DNA from: Diphasiastrum complanatum
Taxonomy: Eukaryota > Streptophyta > Lycopodiopsida > Lycopodiales > Lycopodiaceae
DNA length: 64,000 nt
Direction of reading: 5' to 3'
NCBI GenBank assembly: GCA_029204225.1
Contig: CM055092.1
Coordinates: 16,018,715 to 16,082,714, forward strand
This document shows, piece by piece, positions 55,941 to 64,000 of the stretch. Each line of letters opens with the position of its first letter. Position 1 is the stretch's first letter. The position numbers and the translations under genes are program-made. The notes beneath the pieces were generated by a model, which was not told where the DNA came from, did not search any database, and worked only from the letters and a program-made list of their open reading frames with translations.

Positions 55941-56605
55941 TCCAAGAACCGTGGTGAACCGTGGTGATTAATTAATTAATTTTTTTTTAGTTCCCACCCC
56001 CAAAAACAGCCAAAAGAAAAGCCAAAAGAAGGCCAAAAAAACCAGAACTGTTTAGAGAATTTAATTAAATCACCATAGCATCATAGTTCCTGAGAACCGT
56101 GGACGGTTCACCACGGTTCTGAGAACCGTACGGTTCTCAAATTTTTTTGTTGTGAACCATGGTGAACCGTGTAATTAATAATTAATTTTTTTTTTAAGTT
56201 CATTTTTAATGAAATGAGGGCTAAAAATTAATTAATTAATTAATTATGATGAACCGTACCCCGGATCATGAATTGTGCCACAGTTCTCAGAGCCCACGGT
56301 TCTCAGAATTGTGGGTGCTATGCTAAGGTAGCGGACGCTGCGTCCGGACATGTGTCACGTCCGCATCCGGGGGTCCGGACGCGTCCGATTTGTTTTTTTT
56401 TTACTTTTTTTACTGTTATTTAGTGTAAATTTTTTTTTTATGCATAGCATTTAATTAAATAATTGATTAATGGCATTTGTTTTTACTTTCCACCCCCAAA
56501 AACAGCCCAAAAACAGTGAAATGAGGGCCAAAAATCTGTGGGAGGGGTTTTGGGGGGGGGGATGGCAAAAAAATAATAATTAATAACAAGAACCGTGGTT
56601 CTATG
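55941..56605. mobile_element. Nested word-repeat hAT-like cluster (GAACCGTGGTTC and GGACGCGTCC)
   Basis: The outer ends carry AAGAACCGTGG and, at the right, GAACCGTGGTTCTATG. Inside, 56070-56300 is a second GAACC-word block with ATCATAGTTCCTGAGAACCG at its left and AGAATTGTGGGTGCTATG at its right. 56315-56400 is a GGACG-word block (GGACGCTGCGTCCGGAC, GGTCCGGACGCGTCCGA). The interiors share CCACCCCCAAAAACAGCC(C/A)AAA, a phrase also recognisable in reverse in the 31.1 kb element. At least two and probably three elements are stacked. Exact TSDs could not be set. Confidence 0.6.
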
Positions 56606-56932
56606 ATTATAGGTAAGATGGATATTTTTCACAATCATAATTCTGCAATTATTTAAAATATTAGGAGTATAATTGAGTATCATAGTTCCATAGCGTACGC
56701 AATGGCCTTGCTCCATACGGCACTAGGAAACTTTCCACATTCCCTACAAATTGTAGTCTTTTATGTTGTCAAAAAAATTTAGAAATGCTTAATTTGTTTT
56801 CTTTTTAGAAACAAGTAACTGTGTTGAGTATTTATATATTCTCAAAGTTCAGTTACGTAAAATTTAAAATTATTGAAGTATTTAGGCATATATTTAAGTA
56901 CACCTAGATATTTCAGAATGGTTGAACTAAAC
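56606..56932. other. No gene seen
   Basis: AT-rich spacer between word-repeat elements. Confidence 0.5.
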
Positions 56933-57060
56933 CATAGTTGCTCATGGCGTTCTGGAACACCTTCCGGGATTTTGTCTTGAAACATTGCCCCAAAACGTTT
57001 TTTTTTTTTTTTTTTGTGCAATATGGGTGTCAAAAAACAGGTTTTCTAATTGGGGGGCTG
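56933..57060. mobile_element. Word-repeat hAT-like end (GTTCTGGAAC, decayed)
   Basis: Starts CATAGTTGCTCATGG, then GCGTTCTGGAACACCTTCCG, a T run, and GCAATATGGGTGTCAAAAAA. The last phrase is the interior start shared with elements at 57868, 58163 and 58710-59433. The right end is not defined. Confidence 0.6.
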
Positions 57061-57129
57061 ATAATAATTTTTGTAATTTTTTTTATCTACTGCGGGAGCC
57101 TGCAAATCCCTGATAATATGTAGGTATGG

Positions 57130-57190
57130 CTGATTCACTGAATCCTGACGAATTGATTCAATGATTCATTGATTTAGGGTTTAGGGTCCG
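57130..57190. repeat. GATTC-word stretch ending in two telomere-like units
   Basis: GATTCACTGAATCCTGACG and TTGATTCAATGATTCATTGA, followed by TTTAGGGTTTAGGG. It may be another decayed word block. Two telomere-type units are too few for a telomeric claim. Confidence 0.35.
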
Positions 57191-57235
57191 TGCTCATAAC
57201 ACTATCATGATCATGGTATGTGGAGGCCTTTTGGC

Positions 57236-57393
57236 ATAATGCCCGGAACGCCCTATGCATTATATCTATTGCTGATGCACTGATTAGGATCATTTGGATC
57301 AGCTTGGCTTTGAGAATAGGATATGTAGATCAGATATCATGAGCATCAGTCAACCAATGTGATTGAACCATACGCTCAGACTTGATTTTGCTT
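57236..57393. repeat. Left arm of a distant inverted repeat
   Basis: Inverted relative to 59716-59836: shared phrases CCTATGCAT, GGATCATTTGGATCAGCTTG and GATTGAACCATA appear as reverse complements there, in reverse order. Arms of about 120-160 bp are separated by about 2.3 kb. Confidence 0.7.
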
Positions 57394-57577
57394 CATTAAA
57401 GTCTAGGACTCCCAGAGTAGCTAAACCCTTAACATAGAAGGAATCAAACTGAAACCCGAGGGCATTTAGAGCTGAAAATTTGGCGAACAACGCACATGCA
57501 TCTTCAAAGCTTCATCTTGGACAATGGACAAGTTGATCGCAAGATAGAGGAATTCAAAGCTACTTATGATGGAAGGA

Positions 57578-57695
57578 AACCGGTAGGCAGTTACCATTGA
57601 CGTCTTTAGAAATTCTGCTCCTTTTAAGACATATACTTTATGGATAGTGTTTTTCAAAATTTAGCAATATTTTTTTGTGTGTATTTTAATCACTT
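57578..57695. repeat. Direct duplication, copy 1 (about 118 bp)
   Basis: ACCGGTAGGCAGTTACCATT through GTGTGTATTTTAATCA, repeated at 57754-57867 with few changes. Confidence 0.85.
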
Positions 57696-57753
57696 GTTGC
57701 TTACAATATAAGAAATTTATACAAAAGTTTTAAAGGACTTACTCATGGATACC

Positions 57754-57867
57754 AACCGGTAGGCAGTTACCATTGACATCTTTAGAAATTCTGCTCATTT
57801 TAAGACATACTTTATGGATAGTGTTTTCCAAAATCAAGCAATATTTTTTTGTGTGTATTTTAATCAT
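57754..57867. repeat. Direct duplication, copy 2, broken by a hAT-like insertion
   Basis: Second copy. It stops at TTTAATCAT, where CATAGTTGC of the next element begins. The sequence that followed copy 1 (CTTACAATATAAG) reappears at 59609, beyond the inserted cluster. Confidence 0.8.
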
Positions 57868-58162
57868 CATAGTTGCAGTCTGCGTTCCTGAACGCGATCC
57901 GGAACGCGTTCCGGATCGCGTTCCGGAATTTCTTATTAGGGTTTCCCAAAACGCAAATTTCTTTTTTCTTTTTGTATAGTTGCCAATATGGGTATTATGT
58001 GAAAGGATATCAAAAAAGCAATTGTTATGCAGATCTGTTGCTTGGTTTCAGATGGCTGCAGGCTACATTGATTAGAAATCTGGACATCAGTAGATGGTTT
58101 AAGAAAACTGCTTGCATTTTCATATGGTTTCAGAAATTTGTACATCAGTAGATGGTTTCAGC
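57868..58162. mobile_element. Word-repeat hAT-like element, left part (GATCCGGAACGCG palindrome)
   Basis: CATAGTTGCAGTCTGCGTTC opens the element. A perfect 34-bp palindrome follows at 57890-57923 (centre GGAACGCGTTCC, flanked by CGCGATCC/GGATCGCG). Then come a T-rich spacer and CCAATATGGGTATTATGTG. Its other end is probably the GGATC-word block at 59526-59604, making one element of about 1.74 kb with others nested inside. Confidence 0.65.
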
Positions 58163-58545
58163 CATAGATGCACCGCGATTTAGAATCGCGTTCTGGGATT
58201 TTCCCAGAATCGCACAGAATCAATTTTTTTTTTTTGAAAATTTCTTTAGGCAATATGGGTATCAGATGAAAGCTATGATTGAGAGCAATATGATTGTGTA
58301 GTTTGCCGACTGTTTCGGGTGCGAAACACCAAAAAGTGTGTTTTCACTCAGGGAGTTGGAAGGCCAAATCATGAAGAGGCCTTACCGTCGGGGCCGGGGT
58401 CTACCGAAACCCCTCAACCCCGCCCTTGGGGGGCGTTGCCCCCCAAACCCCCCACCAGGGGGCTACCGCCCTCCAGACCCCCTATTTCTCGGAGGGTCGT
58501 CCCCTGAACCCCCTGTTTTAGCTAGTCCAAAAGAAGTAGACAATT
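58163..58545. mobile_element. Word-repeat hAT-like element, left part (GAATC word) with C-rich block
   Basis: Starts CATAGATGCACCGCGATTT, then AGAATCGCGTTCTGGGATTT, TCCCAGAATCGCACAGAATC, a T run, GCAATATGGGTATCAGATGA, and a GC-rich block (58380-58510) with repeated GGGGGC/GCCCCC. The same interior occurs in opposite orientation at 58975-59350. The right end was not found and may be truncated near 58545. Confidence 0.65.
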
Positions 58546-58709
58546 CCCGCCAGTCTAAGGAAGCCTCCTTCGAACTCTTTCTATCATTTTCTAACAGAAA
58601 ACGGAATCAGTACATCTGCAAACCATTGGCATCAGAACACCATTCAAAACTGATTTCTGATATCTATTGGAAAAGCATGTCCACCATTCAGTTATGGTTT
58701 AGTTAGTAT

Positions 58710-59433
58710 CATAGTTGCACAGAATCACGTTTCTGGGAGGAGACATTTCGGAAACCACGTTTCTGAGAAACGCGTTTCTCCTCCCATAATTGCAAAAAAA
58801 AAAAAAAAATTAAAAAAAATAATAATAATTTTTTTTTTTTTGGGAAAATAGCTTATGGCTGAAAGCTTTTTAGGGGATCAATGGTCAAACGAGCGTTTTG
58901 CCTCTCAAAAGTGCAGTAGATGGGGCACAAACAAATCTTATTTTCAATAGCTATTTGGTTGTTATTTGCTCTGGTTTTCAATAAATGCTCAGGGGTTCGG
59001 GGGGCGGTAGCCCCCCGAGAAACAGGGGGTCCGAGGGGCGGTAGCCCCTCGATGGGGAGTTTAGGGGGCAACGCCCCCCAACGGCAGGGTCCGGGGTCTC
59101 CCGGCCCCAACAGTAAGGCCTCTTTATGACTTGGCCTTCCACTCCCTGAGAGAAAACACACTTACTGGGACCATCTGTGATCGTAACAGACATGCTAGAG
59201 GTTAGTTTTGAAATTTTATCCTTGACAGAACCCAACATGGATTAATGCACTTGAACTAGACCATCCTACACCCGAAACAATTGGCAAATTACACAGTAAT
59301 TATGCCCTTAATTAGAGCTTTCACCTGATACCCGTATTGCACAACAAAAAAAACCAATTTTTTTTTTAAAAAAACGTTTCTGAAAAAAAATTCATATTTC
59401 CGAAACGCGTTTCTGAAATGCAGTGCAACTATG
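58710..59433. mobile_element. Word-repeat hAT-like element (GAAACGCGTTTC), TSD 7 of 8
   Basis: Left end CATAGTTGCACAGAATCACG; right end inverted CATAGTTGCACTGCATTTCA. Flanks are GTTAGTAT (58702-58709) and ATTAGTAT (59434-59441), seven of eight identical. The left block has CGTTTCTGAGAAACGCGTTT; the right block has CCGAAACGCGTTTCTGAAAT. So both ends use the same word. The interior, read inward from the right end, holds TACCCGTATTGC (inverse of GCAATACGGGTA), GCTTTCACCTGATA, and the G-rich block 58990-59115. No coding capacity. Confidence 0.8.
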
Positions 59434-59525
59434 ATTAGTATTAAACTCAAAAAAAAAAAAAAGAATTTAGCCATTACTTCTTTTTCCACAAAAAAAAAAT
59501 AAAAAATAAAATAAAATAAAATTTG

Positions 59526-59604
59526 TGATCCGGGTCACGGATCGCTGACGTTTCGGATTGCACGATCCAGAACATTTTTGCAGCGGATCGCAATCCGCTG
59601 CAAC
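59526..59604. mobile_element. GGATC-word block, probable right end of the 57868 element
   Basis: GATCCGGGTCACGGATCGC, GGATTGCACGATCC and GCGGATCGCAATCCGCTGCA, ending GCAAC. The word matches the 57868 element. Directly after it the pre-insertion sequence CTTACAATATAAG resumes. Confidence 0.55.
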
Positions 59605-59615
59605 ACAACTTACAA

Positions 59616-59706
59616 TATAAGAAATTATACAAAAGTTTTAAAGGACTTACTCATAGATACCAATCTATGAGTAAGTCCTTTAAAAGTTTTGTATAAATTT
59701 CTTATA
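59616..59706. repeat. Near-perfect hairpin, arms about 43 bp, loop 4 bp
   Basis: Arms 59616-59658 and 59663-59706 are inverse copies (ATACAAAAGTTTTAAAGGAC, TTACTCATAGAT and their complements) separated by ACCA. One arm also matches 57704-57750. Confidence 0.85.
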
Positions 59707-59715
59707 TCCTTCAGA

Positions 59716-59836
59716 ACCTTGAGTCTAAGCCTATGGTTCAATCACATTGCTTGATTGATGCTCCTCATATTGATCTGCATATCCTGTTCTCAAAGCCAAG
59801 CTAATCCAAATGATCCTAAGATATGATGCATAGGGC
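59716..59836. repeat. Right arm of the distant inverted repeat
   Basis: Inverse of 57236-57393. Adjoins the copia LTR at 59838. Confidence 0.7.
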
Positions 59837-59837
59837 A

Positions 59838-59924
59838 TGCAGGAAAGCAAGAGTCAAGTCAACAAGATCTAGTTATCAATCAATCTCCACAAGAAACAAG
59901 AGAGAAGAGGCTGGGCGCCCAACT

Positions 59925-60008
<84 letters not shown>

Positions 60009-60348
60009 AGCAACAAGAGCAATGGAGAACAATGCTTAGCCAAACTGTTAAAATGGAATACACAATGAGCATCTAAGTACTCTACTTGGATGTGGCCAAA
60101 TACCACCAAACCCTAACGTTAACCACTTACTAAATGTAGGGCACCTCCAAAAGTCAAGATAGGGCCCCTAAAGAAAATTAGACCCCTAAGAACCCACGAG
60201 TCAGTACATGACCAAAATAGGGTCCAACTGAACTTAAGACAAACTTAAGATGGCCTAAATAACTAAATACCCATGGTTACACAAATCTCGACCTTTTGGG
60301 TCAAAGTAACCTATGGATTAACTTTAGCATAGTCATTTATTTCTAACA
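59838..60348 (-). repeat. Copia 3' LTR with expanded (GA)n
   Basis: Plus-strand ends TGCAGGAAAGC and TTTCTAACA; the polypurine tract AGGGAGGG (minus) adjoins. Homologous to the LTRs at 13509-13945 and 44171-44649 (shared CCATGGTTACACAA, CCTTTTGGGTCAAAGTAACC). The extra length is mainly the GA tract. Confidence 0.8.
59927..60004. repeat. (GA)n microsatellite inside the LTR
   Basis: 78 bases of GA at the spot where the 13.5 kb LTR has only GGAGAGAGAAAG. Confidence 0.92.
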
Positions 60349-60385
60349 CCCTCCCTAAATGACAATGCAAAAACTAAAATCTTCA

Positions 60386-61560
60386 CTATGTAATAAAACC
60401 ACCACGTGGTATTGAATTTAAAGCTTTGCATAAAGCTTCAAATTTGACTCTAGGCAACGCCTTAGTGAAGAGGTCCGCAATATTATCCTCTGTAGGACAA
60501 TATTCAAGTAAAATGTCCCGATCATGAAGTCTCTCCCGAACAAAGTGATAATGGATCTCGATGTGCTTCGTCCTCACATGAAAAACAGGATTCCGTGCAA
60601 TGGCAATAGCACTTTGACTGTCACTCAAGATAAGAGTGGCTGAGGGCTCACCAAACTTCATGTCAACAAGTAGTCTTCTCCGTCATAAACACTCCGTTGT
60701 CGCTGAAAATATCGCTCTATATTTTGCCTCACTAGAAGAAATAGCAACAGTGAGCTACTTTTTACTTGACCACGAAATTGCAGAATTTCTAAAGAAAAAG
60801 CAATGTCCACTTATAGAGCGTCTAGTGTCTTGATCTCCACCCCAATCCGAGTCACTAAAACCAACCAAACATGCATCATCACAAGCAGGAAAAACCACTC
60901 CATGACTTCTTGTTTCTTGAAGGTATCGAAAGATCCTCTTCAATGCTTTCCAATGTGATGTCATCGGGGCATGCATGAATTGACTCATGAGTGAGACACT
61001 ATAACAAATGTCCGGTCTTGAATATAACTATGATGAGACAGCCAATAGCTTGACAATACAAAATAGTATCAAATGGTTCACCATCACCTTGACTACTTAA
61101 TTTCAGGCATGTCTCCATGGTGTAGCAACCGGCTTGCAATCTTCTATCTTGAACCACTTCAAAATCTGCCCAATGTAGTGTTCTTGAGAGATAAAAATTT
61201 CAGCCGCTTCTTGTACAAATTCAAGACCAAGATAAAAATGCAATAGCCCTAAATCTGAGGTTTCAAAAACCATACCAAGATCAAGTATTACGGCATCAAT
61301 CTGCTGCTCATTACTTCCCGTAATAATGATATCAAAAACATAAAGCAAAATAATGATAATATAATCTAAAGTATGCTTGACATAAAGAGTAGATTCGCTA
61401 AGACTACTAGTAAACCCTCGATCACAAAAGTAGGCATGTATCTTTCGATACCACATCCTCCCAAAATGGACAGCCAAAGAGGTTACTACGCTCACGATAG
61501 TCATCCGAGCAATAGGAGAAAAAGTCTCCTCATAATCAATCCTCTTTTAATAGCATAGCC
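60386..61560 (-). pseudogene. Copia RT end and RNase H
   Basis: RT pieces 61504-61103: SVVTSLAVHFGRMWYRKIHA, then IILLYVFDIIITGSNEQQID, where the usual Y-V-D-D is Y-V-F-D, then SDLGLLHFYLGLEFVQEA and DCKPVATPW. RNase H pieces: 60988-60755 (MSQFMHAPMTSHWKALKRIF, VGFSDSDWGGDQDTRRSISG) and 60661-60386 (LILSDSQSAIAIARNPVFHV, RTKHIEIHYHFVRERLHDRD, NIADLFTKALPRVKFEALCK). The PPT and LTR follow. Frameshifts separate the pieces and about 100 residues of RT after the entry block are missing. Confidence 0.85.
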
Positions 61561-61588
61561 TTTGGCAACAAGCCTTGCCTTGTACCTT

Positions 61589-62192
61589 TCAATGGTACCC
61601 CTTATACTTGATTTTGTATACCCATTTAGAACCAATTGCCTTCTTCCCATGAGGAAGATCAACAAGAACCCAAATCTGGTTCTTCATAAGTGAGTCATAA
61701 TCATCTTGCATCGCATCCTCCCAGCATTTTACTCCCTTGTCATGCTCATAAAAATTAGGTTCTTCCGCAACATCTCCATGAGATGTAAGAGCAAAAGCTG
61801 AAAAATCAGCACAGTCCAAGATTTTGTAGAGGCTCGTGTCTTTCCATGATAAAATGAATTTACTTTGTTGTCCCGCAAAGTCGACAACAGCCACCGTGGG
61901 ACTGTTTAGGCTGTCCAACAGCCATGTCTCTTCTTGCAATTTGTTGGCCAAGATCTTTCGACACTGCACTTGGTTGTCCAAGATCTTCCAAAAATGGTCC
62001 TTGTTGTCCAACAGTTCCTGCAGGCTGATTTTGAGCAACAACGGGTGGTTCTTGATGAACATTAGACTCTAAACTTGATGAGGTGTTGGGCAGTTCGAAA
62101 CTGGTTGATTGTTGCCCCTTATCTCCGGAAATAGAAGATGGTACCAAATCTGGAAAAACTTCAACATTCACACATGTGGGTTGTCCCCATTC
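61589..62192 (-). pseudogene. Copia linker and RT entry
   Basis: Frame 62062-61589 ends with GVKCWEDAMQDDYDSLMKNQ and IWVLVDLPHGKKAIGSKWVY, the entry block of copia RT. Upstream, 62190-62062, is Q/G/P-rich linker (VGQQGPF, DLGQPSAVS, DMAVGQPKQS) normally between integrase and RT, related to text at 14.4-14.6 kb. At about 62192 it joins an RNase H segment out of normal order. Confidence 0.75.
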
Positions 62193-62774
62193 AACAAGTA
62201 GTCTTCTCAGCCACAAACACTCCGTTGTGGCTGAAAATATCACTCTATATTATGCCTCACTAGAAGAAGTAGCAACAGTGGGCTGCTTTTTACTTGACCA
62301 AGAAATTGCAAAATTTCCATAGAAAAAGCAATGTCCACTTGTAGAGCGTCTAGTGTCTTGATCTCCACTCCAATCCGAGTCACTAAAACCAACCAAACAT
62401 GCATCATCACAAGCAGGAAAATTCAGTCCATGACTTCGTGTTCCTTGAAGATATCGAAAGATCCTCTTCAACGCTTTCCAATGTGATGTCATCGGGGCAT
62501 GCATGAATTGACTCATGAGTGAGATGCTATAACAAATGTCTGTTCTTGAATTACATAGGTAAATGAGACAGCCAATAGCTTGACAATATGAAGTAGTATC
62601 AAATGGTTCACCATCACCTTGACTACTTAATTTCAGGCCTATCTCCATAGGTGTAGCAACCGGCTTGCAATCTTCCATCTTGAACCGCTTCAAAATCTGC
62701 CCAATGTAGCGTTCTTGTGAGATAAAAATTTCAGCCCCTTCTTGTACAAATTCAAGACCAAGATAAAAGTGCAA
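62193..62774 (-). pseudogene. Second copy of copia RT end and RNase H start
   Basis: Reads MHFYLGLEFVQEGAEIFISQ, ERYIGQILKRFKMEDCKPVA, SLMSQFMHAPMTSHWKALKR, VGFSDSDWSGDQDTRRSTSG, SWSSKKQPTVATSSSEA and, after a shift, TTECLWLRRLLVEW, then stops abruptly at the linker. It is nearly the same sequence as 60.66-61.25 kb, so the pol region is partly duplicated in tandem. Confidence 0.85.
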
Positions 62775-62952
62775 TAGGCCTAAATCTGAGGTTTCAAAAA
62801 CCGTACCAAGATCAAGTATTAAGGCATCAATCTACTGCTCATTACTTCCTATAACAATAATATCATCAACATAAAACAAAATAATGATGATATAATCTGA
62901 AGTATGCTTGACATAAAGAGTAGATTCGCTAGGACTATTAATAAACCCACGA
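62775..62952 (-). pseudogene. Copia RT palm, degenerate
   Basis: Minus-strand reading includes the region of the YVDD box (plus text ATCATCAACATAAAACAAAA, i.e. FCYVDDI). It links the chimeric frame at 62953 to the RT end at 62774. Confidence 0.6.
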
Positions 62953-63672
62953 TCACAAAATAGGTATTTGATACCACATCCTCGGGGATTGCTTCAGTCC
63001 ATAAAGTGCCTTCTTTAGAAGACAAACTTTATCTTCTTGGCCTTCAACCAAAAAACCAGCAGGTTGTTGAAGGTACACTTCCTCATTGAGATCACCATTG
63101 AGGAATGTTGTCTTTATGTCAAGTTGCCGCAAACGCCAACCAAAATGGGCAGCCAAAGAGGTTACTACTCTCACGGTAGTCATCCGAGCAGTAGGAGAAA
63201 AAGTCTCCTGATAATCAATCCCCTTTTGCTGAGCATAGCCTTTGGCAACAAGCCTTGCCTTGTACCTTTCAATGGCATTCGTTTTTATACGAACTTGATG
63301 ATATCCCAATCTAAGGTCAATTTTACTGAAAAACTTAGCCCCGTCGAGCTGATCAAACAACTCGTCTGTCCGAGGCATTGGGTACACCTTATTGAGGGCT
63401 CTGTAATCTATGCAAAGATGCATAGACCCCTCTTTCTTTTTCACCAAAAGGACTGGTGATGCCCACGGTGAACTACTAGTCTGAATTTGGCCTTTCCCAA
63501 GATAATCTGTTAACTGCCTAGTTATTTTTTCATCCTCTGTTCGGCTGACCCGATACGGAGGTTTAGAAATAGGTGTTGTACCTGGTACTAGGTTTATTAC
63601 ATGATCTACATCTCTGCTGGGTGGTAAACCATGCGGTAAATCTTCAGGAAAAACATCTTTAAATTTAGACAT
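62953..63672 (-). pseudogene. In-frame chimera: Ty3/gypsy RT N-part joined to Ty1/copia RT
   Basis: A single 239-aa open frame. Residues 1-131 are gypsy [82 protein letters not shown] and [18 protein letters not shown]. From about residue 133 it is copia [62 protein letters not shown] and [19 protein letters not shown]. The junction is near 63275. The two families are never fused this way in active elements. It arose by recombination or template switching, or end joining that happened to keep the frame. Confidence 0.88.
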
Positions 63673-64000
63673 TAAAGTTTCTAATTTATTTACTTTCTGC
63701 TATAAAAAACTAGAAATAGAAACTTCTGGAATAAACTGGAAGTCACATAAGAATACCTGATGATCGCTATCCCCGATTAACTAACAAAGCTCTGAACTGC
63801 AGACCATAGGACTGTTGGAAACATCATGCTCCCCTTGCAACTGGATCTCTCTACCATTACGCTGAAAGCTGAGGGTGTTCTCCTGATAATTTCTGTGGAG
63901 GGAAGGCCCTAAGCTGAAAAGCCAATCTCTCCTGAGAACAAGGTCTGTTCAATCCAGGTGCATTATCTGAAAGTTAATTTCATCTTGATACCCTTGAATG
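63673..64000 (-). pseudogene. Ty3/gypsy protease-RT spacer, continues past window
   Basis: Minus-strand reading RDWLFSLGPSLHRNYQENTL, SFQRNGREIQLQGEHDVSN matches the region between protease and RT of gypsy polyproteins (ILGMDWL-like, then a beta-rich stretch). Stops are present. The rest lies beyond base 64000. Confidence 0.65.

Noticed and set aside
57173-57187. Telomere repeat TTTAGGGTTTAGGG as an interstitial telomere
   Set aside because: Only two units, expected occasionally by chance.
58319-59238. Proline/glycine-rich proteins (PPTRGLPPSRPP types)
   Set aside because: These are translations of GC-rich palindromic modules in all frames and on both strands; no frame is favoured.

Overview
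This window is nuclear DNA from a flowering plant. The evidence is Ty1/copia elements with the plant-type primer-binding site (TGGTATCAGAGCC), a chromodomain-bearing Ty3/gypsy integrase, hAT elements with 8-bp target duplications, GT/AG introns, and one plant-type host gene. I cannot name the species. Almost everything is transposon-derived and most copies are broken.

Host gene: a type-1 methionine aminopeptidase (MAP1). Exons for the zinc finger to the start of the catalytic domain run on the minus strand at 47.6-46.1 kb. Three late catalytic exons run on the same strand at 9.8-9.2 kb, about 36 kb away. The first two exons lie on the opposite strand at 53.98-54.53 kb, yet their splice phases fit exon 3 exactly, which points to an inversion inside the gene or an assembly error. 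The middle catalytic exons and the last exon were not found.

Layout: 0-8 kb holds gypsy and copia debris and a hAT (DUF659) transposase remnant. 8.7-10.9 kb holds two short hAT elements around the MAP1 late exons. 13.5-17.2 kb holds two copia remnants. 19-22 kb holds unassigned repeats. 22.2-39.2 kb is a dense block of one group of LINEs: one minus-strand copy split by a chromovirus, then a head-to-tail series on the plus strand including two ORF1-only units. 39.2-44.6 kb is a copia with another copia inside it. 49.8-53.8 kb is a gypsy fragment and another LINE. 55.6-59.6 kb is a cluster of short hAT-like elements. 59.8-64 kb is a rearranged copia joined to a gypsy RT.

Two systems stand out. 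(1) The LINEs end in a (CTTT)n(CT)n tail instead of poly(A), are stacked head to tail at CT tracts, spawn ORF1-only derivatives, and carry at the ORF2 C-terminus a motif matching the PCNA-binding PIP box. (2) A group of small hAT-like elements share ends ((C)(A/T)TAGTTGC) and interiors, but each carries subterminal palindromes built from a different short word (GTTCC, GAAAC, GAATC, GGATC, GAACC, GGACG). All functional statements are inference from sequence read by eye; no database search or alignment program was run.
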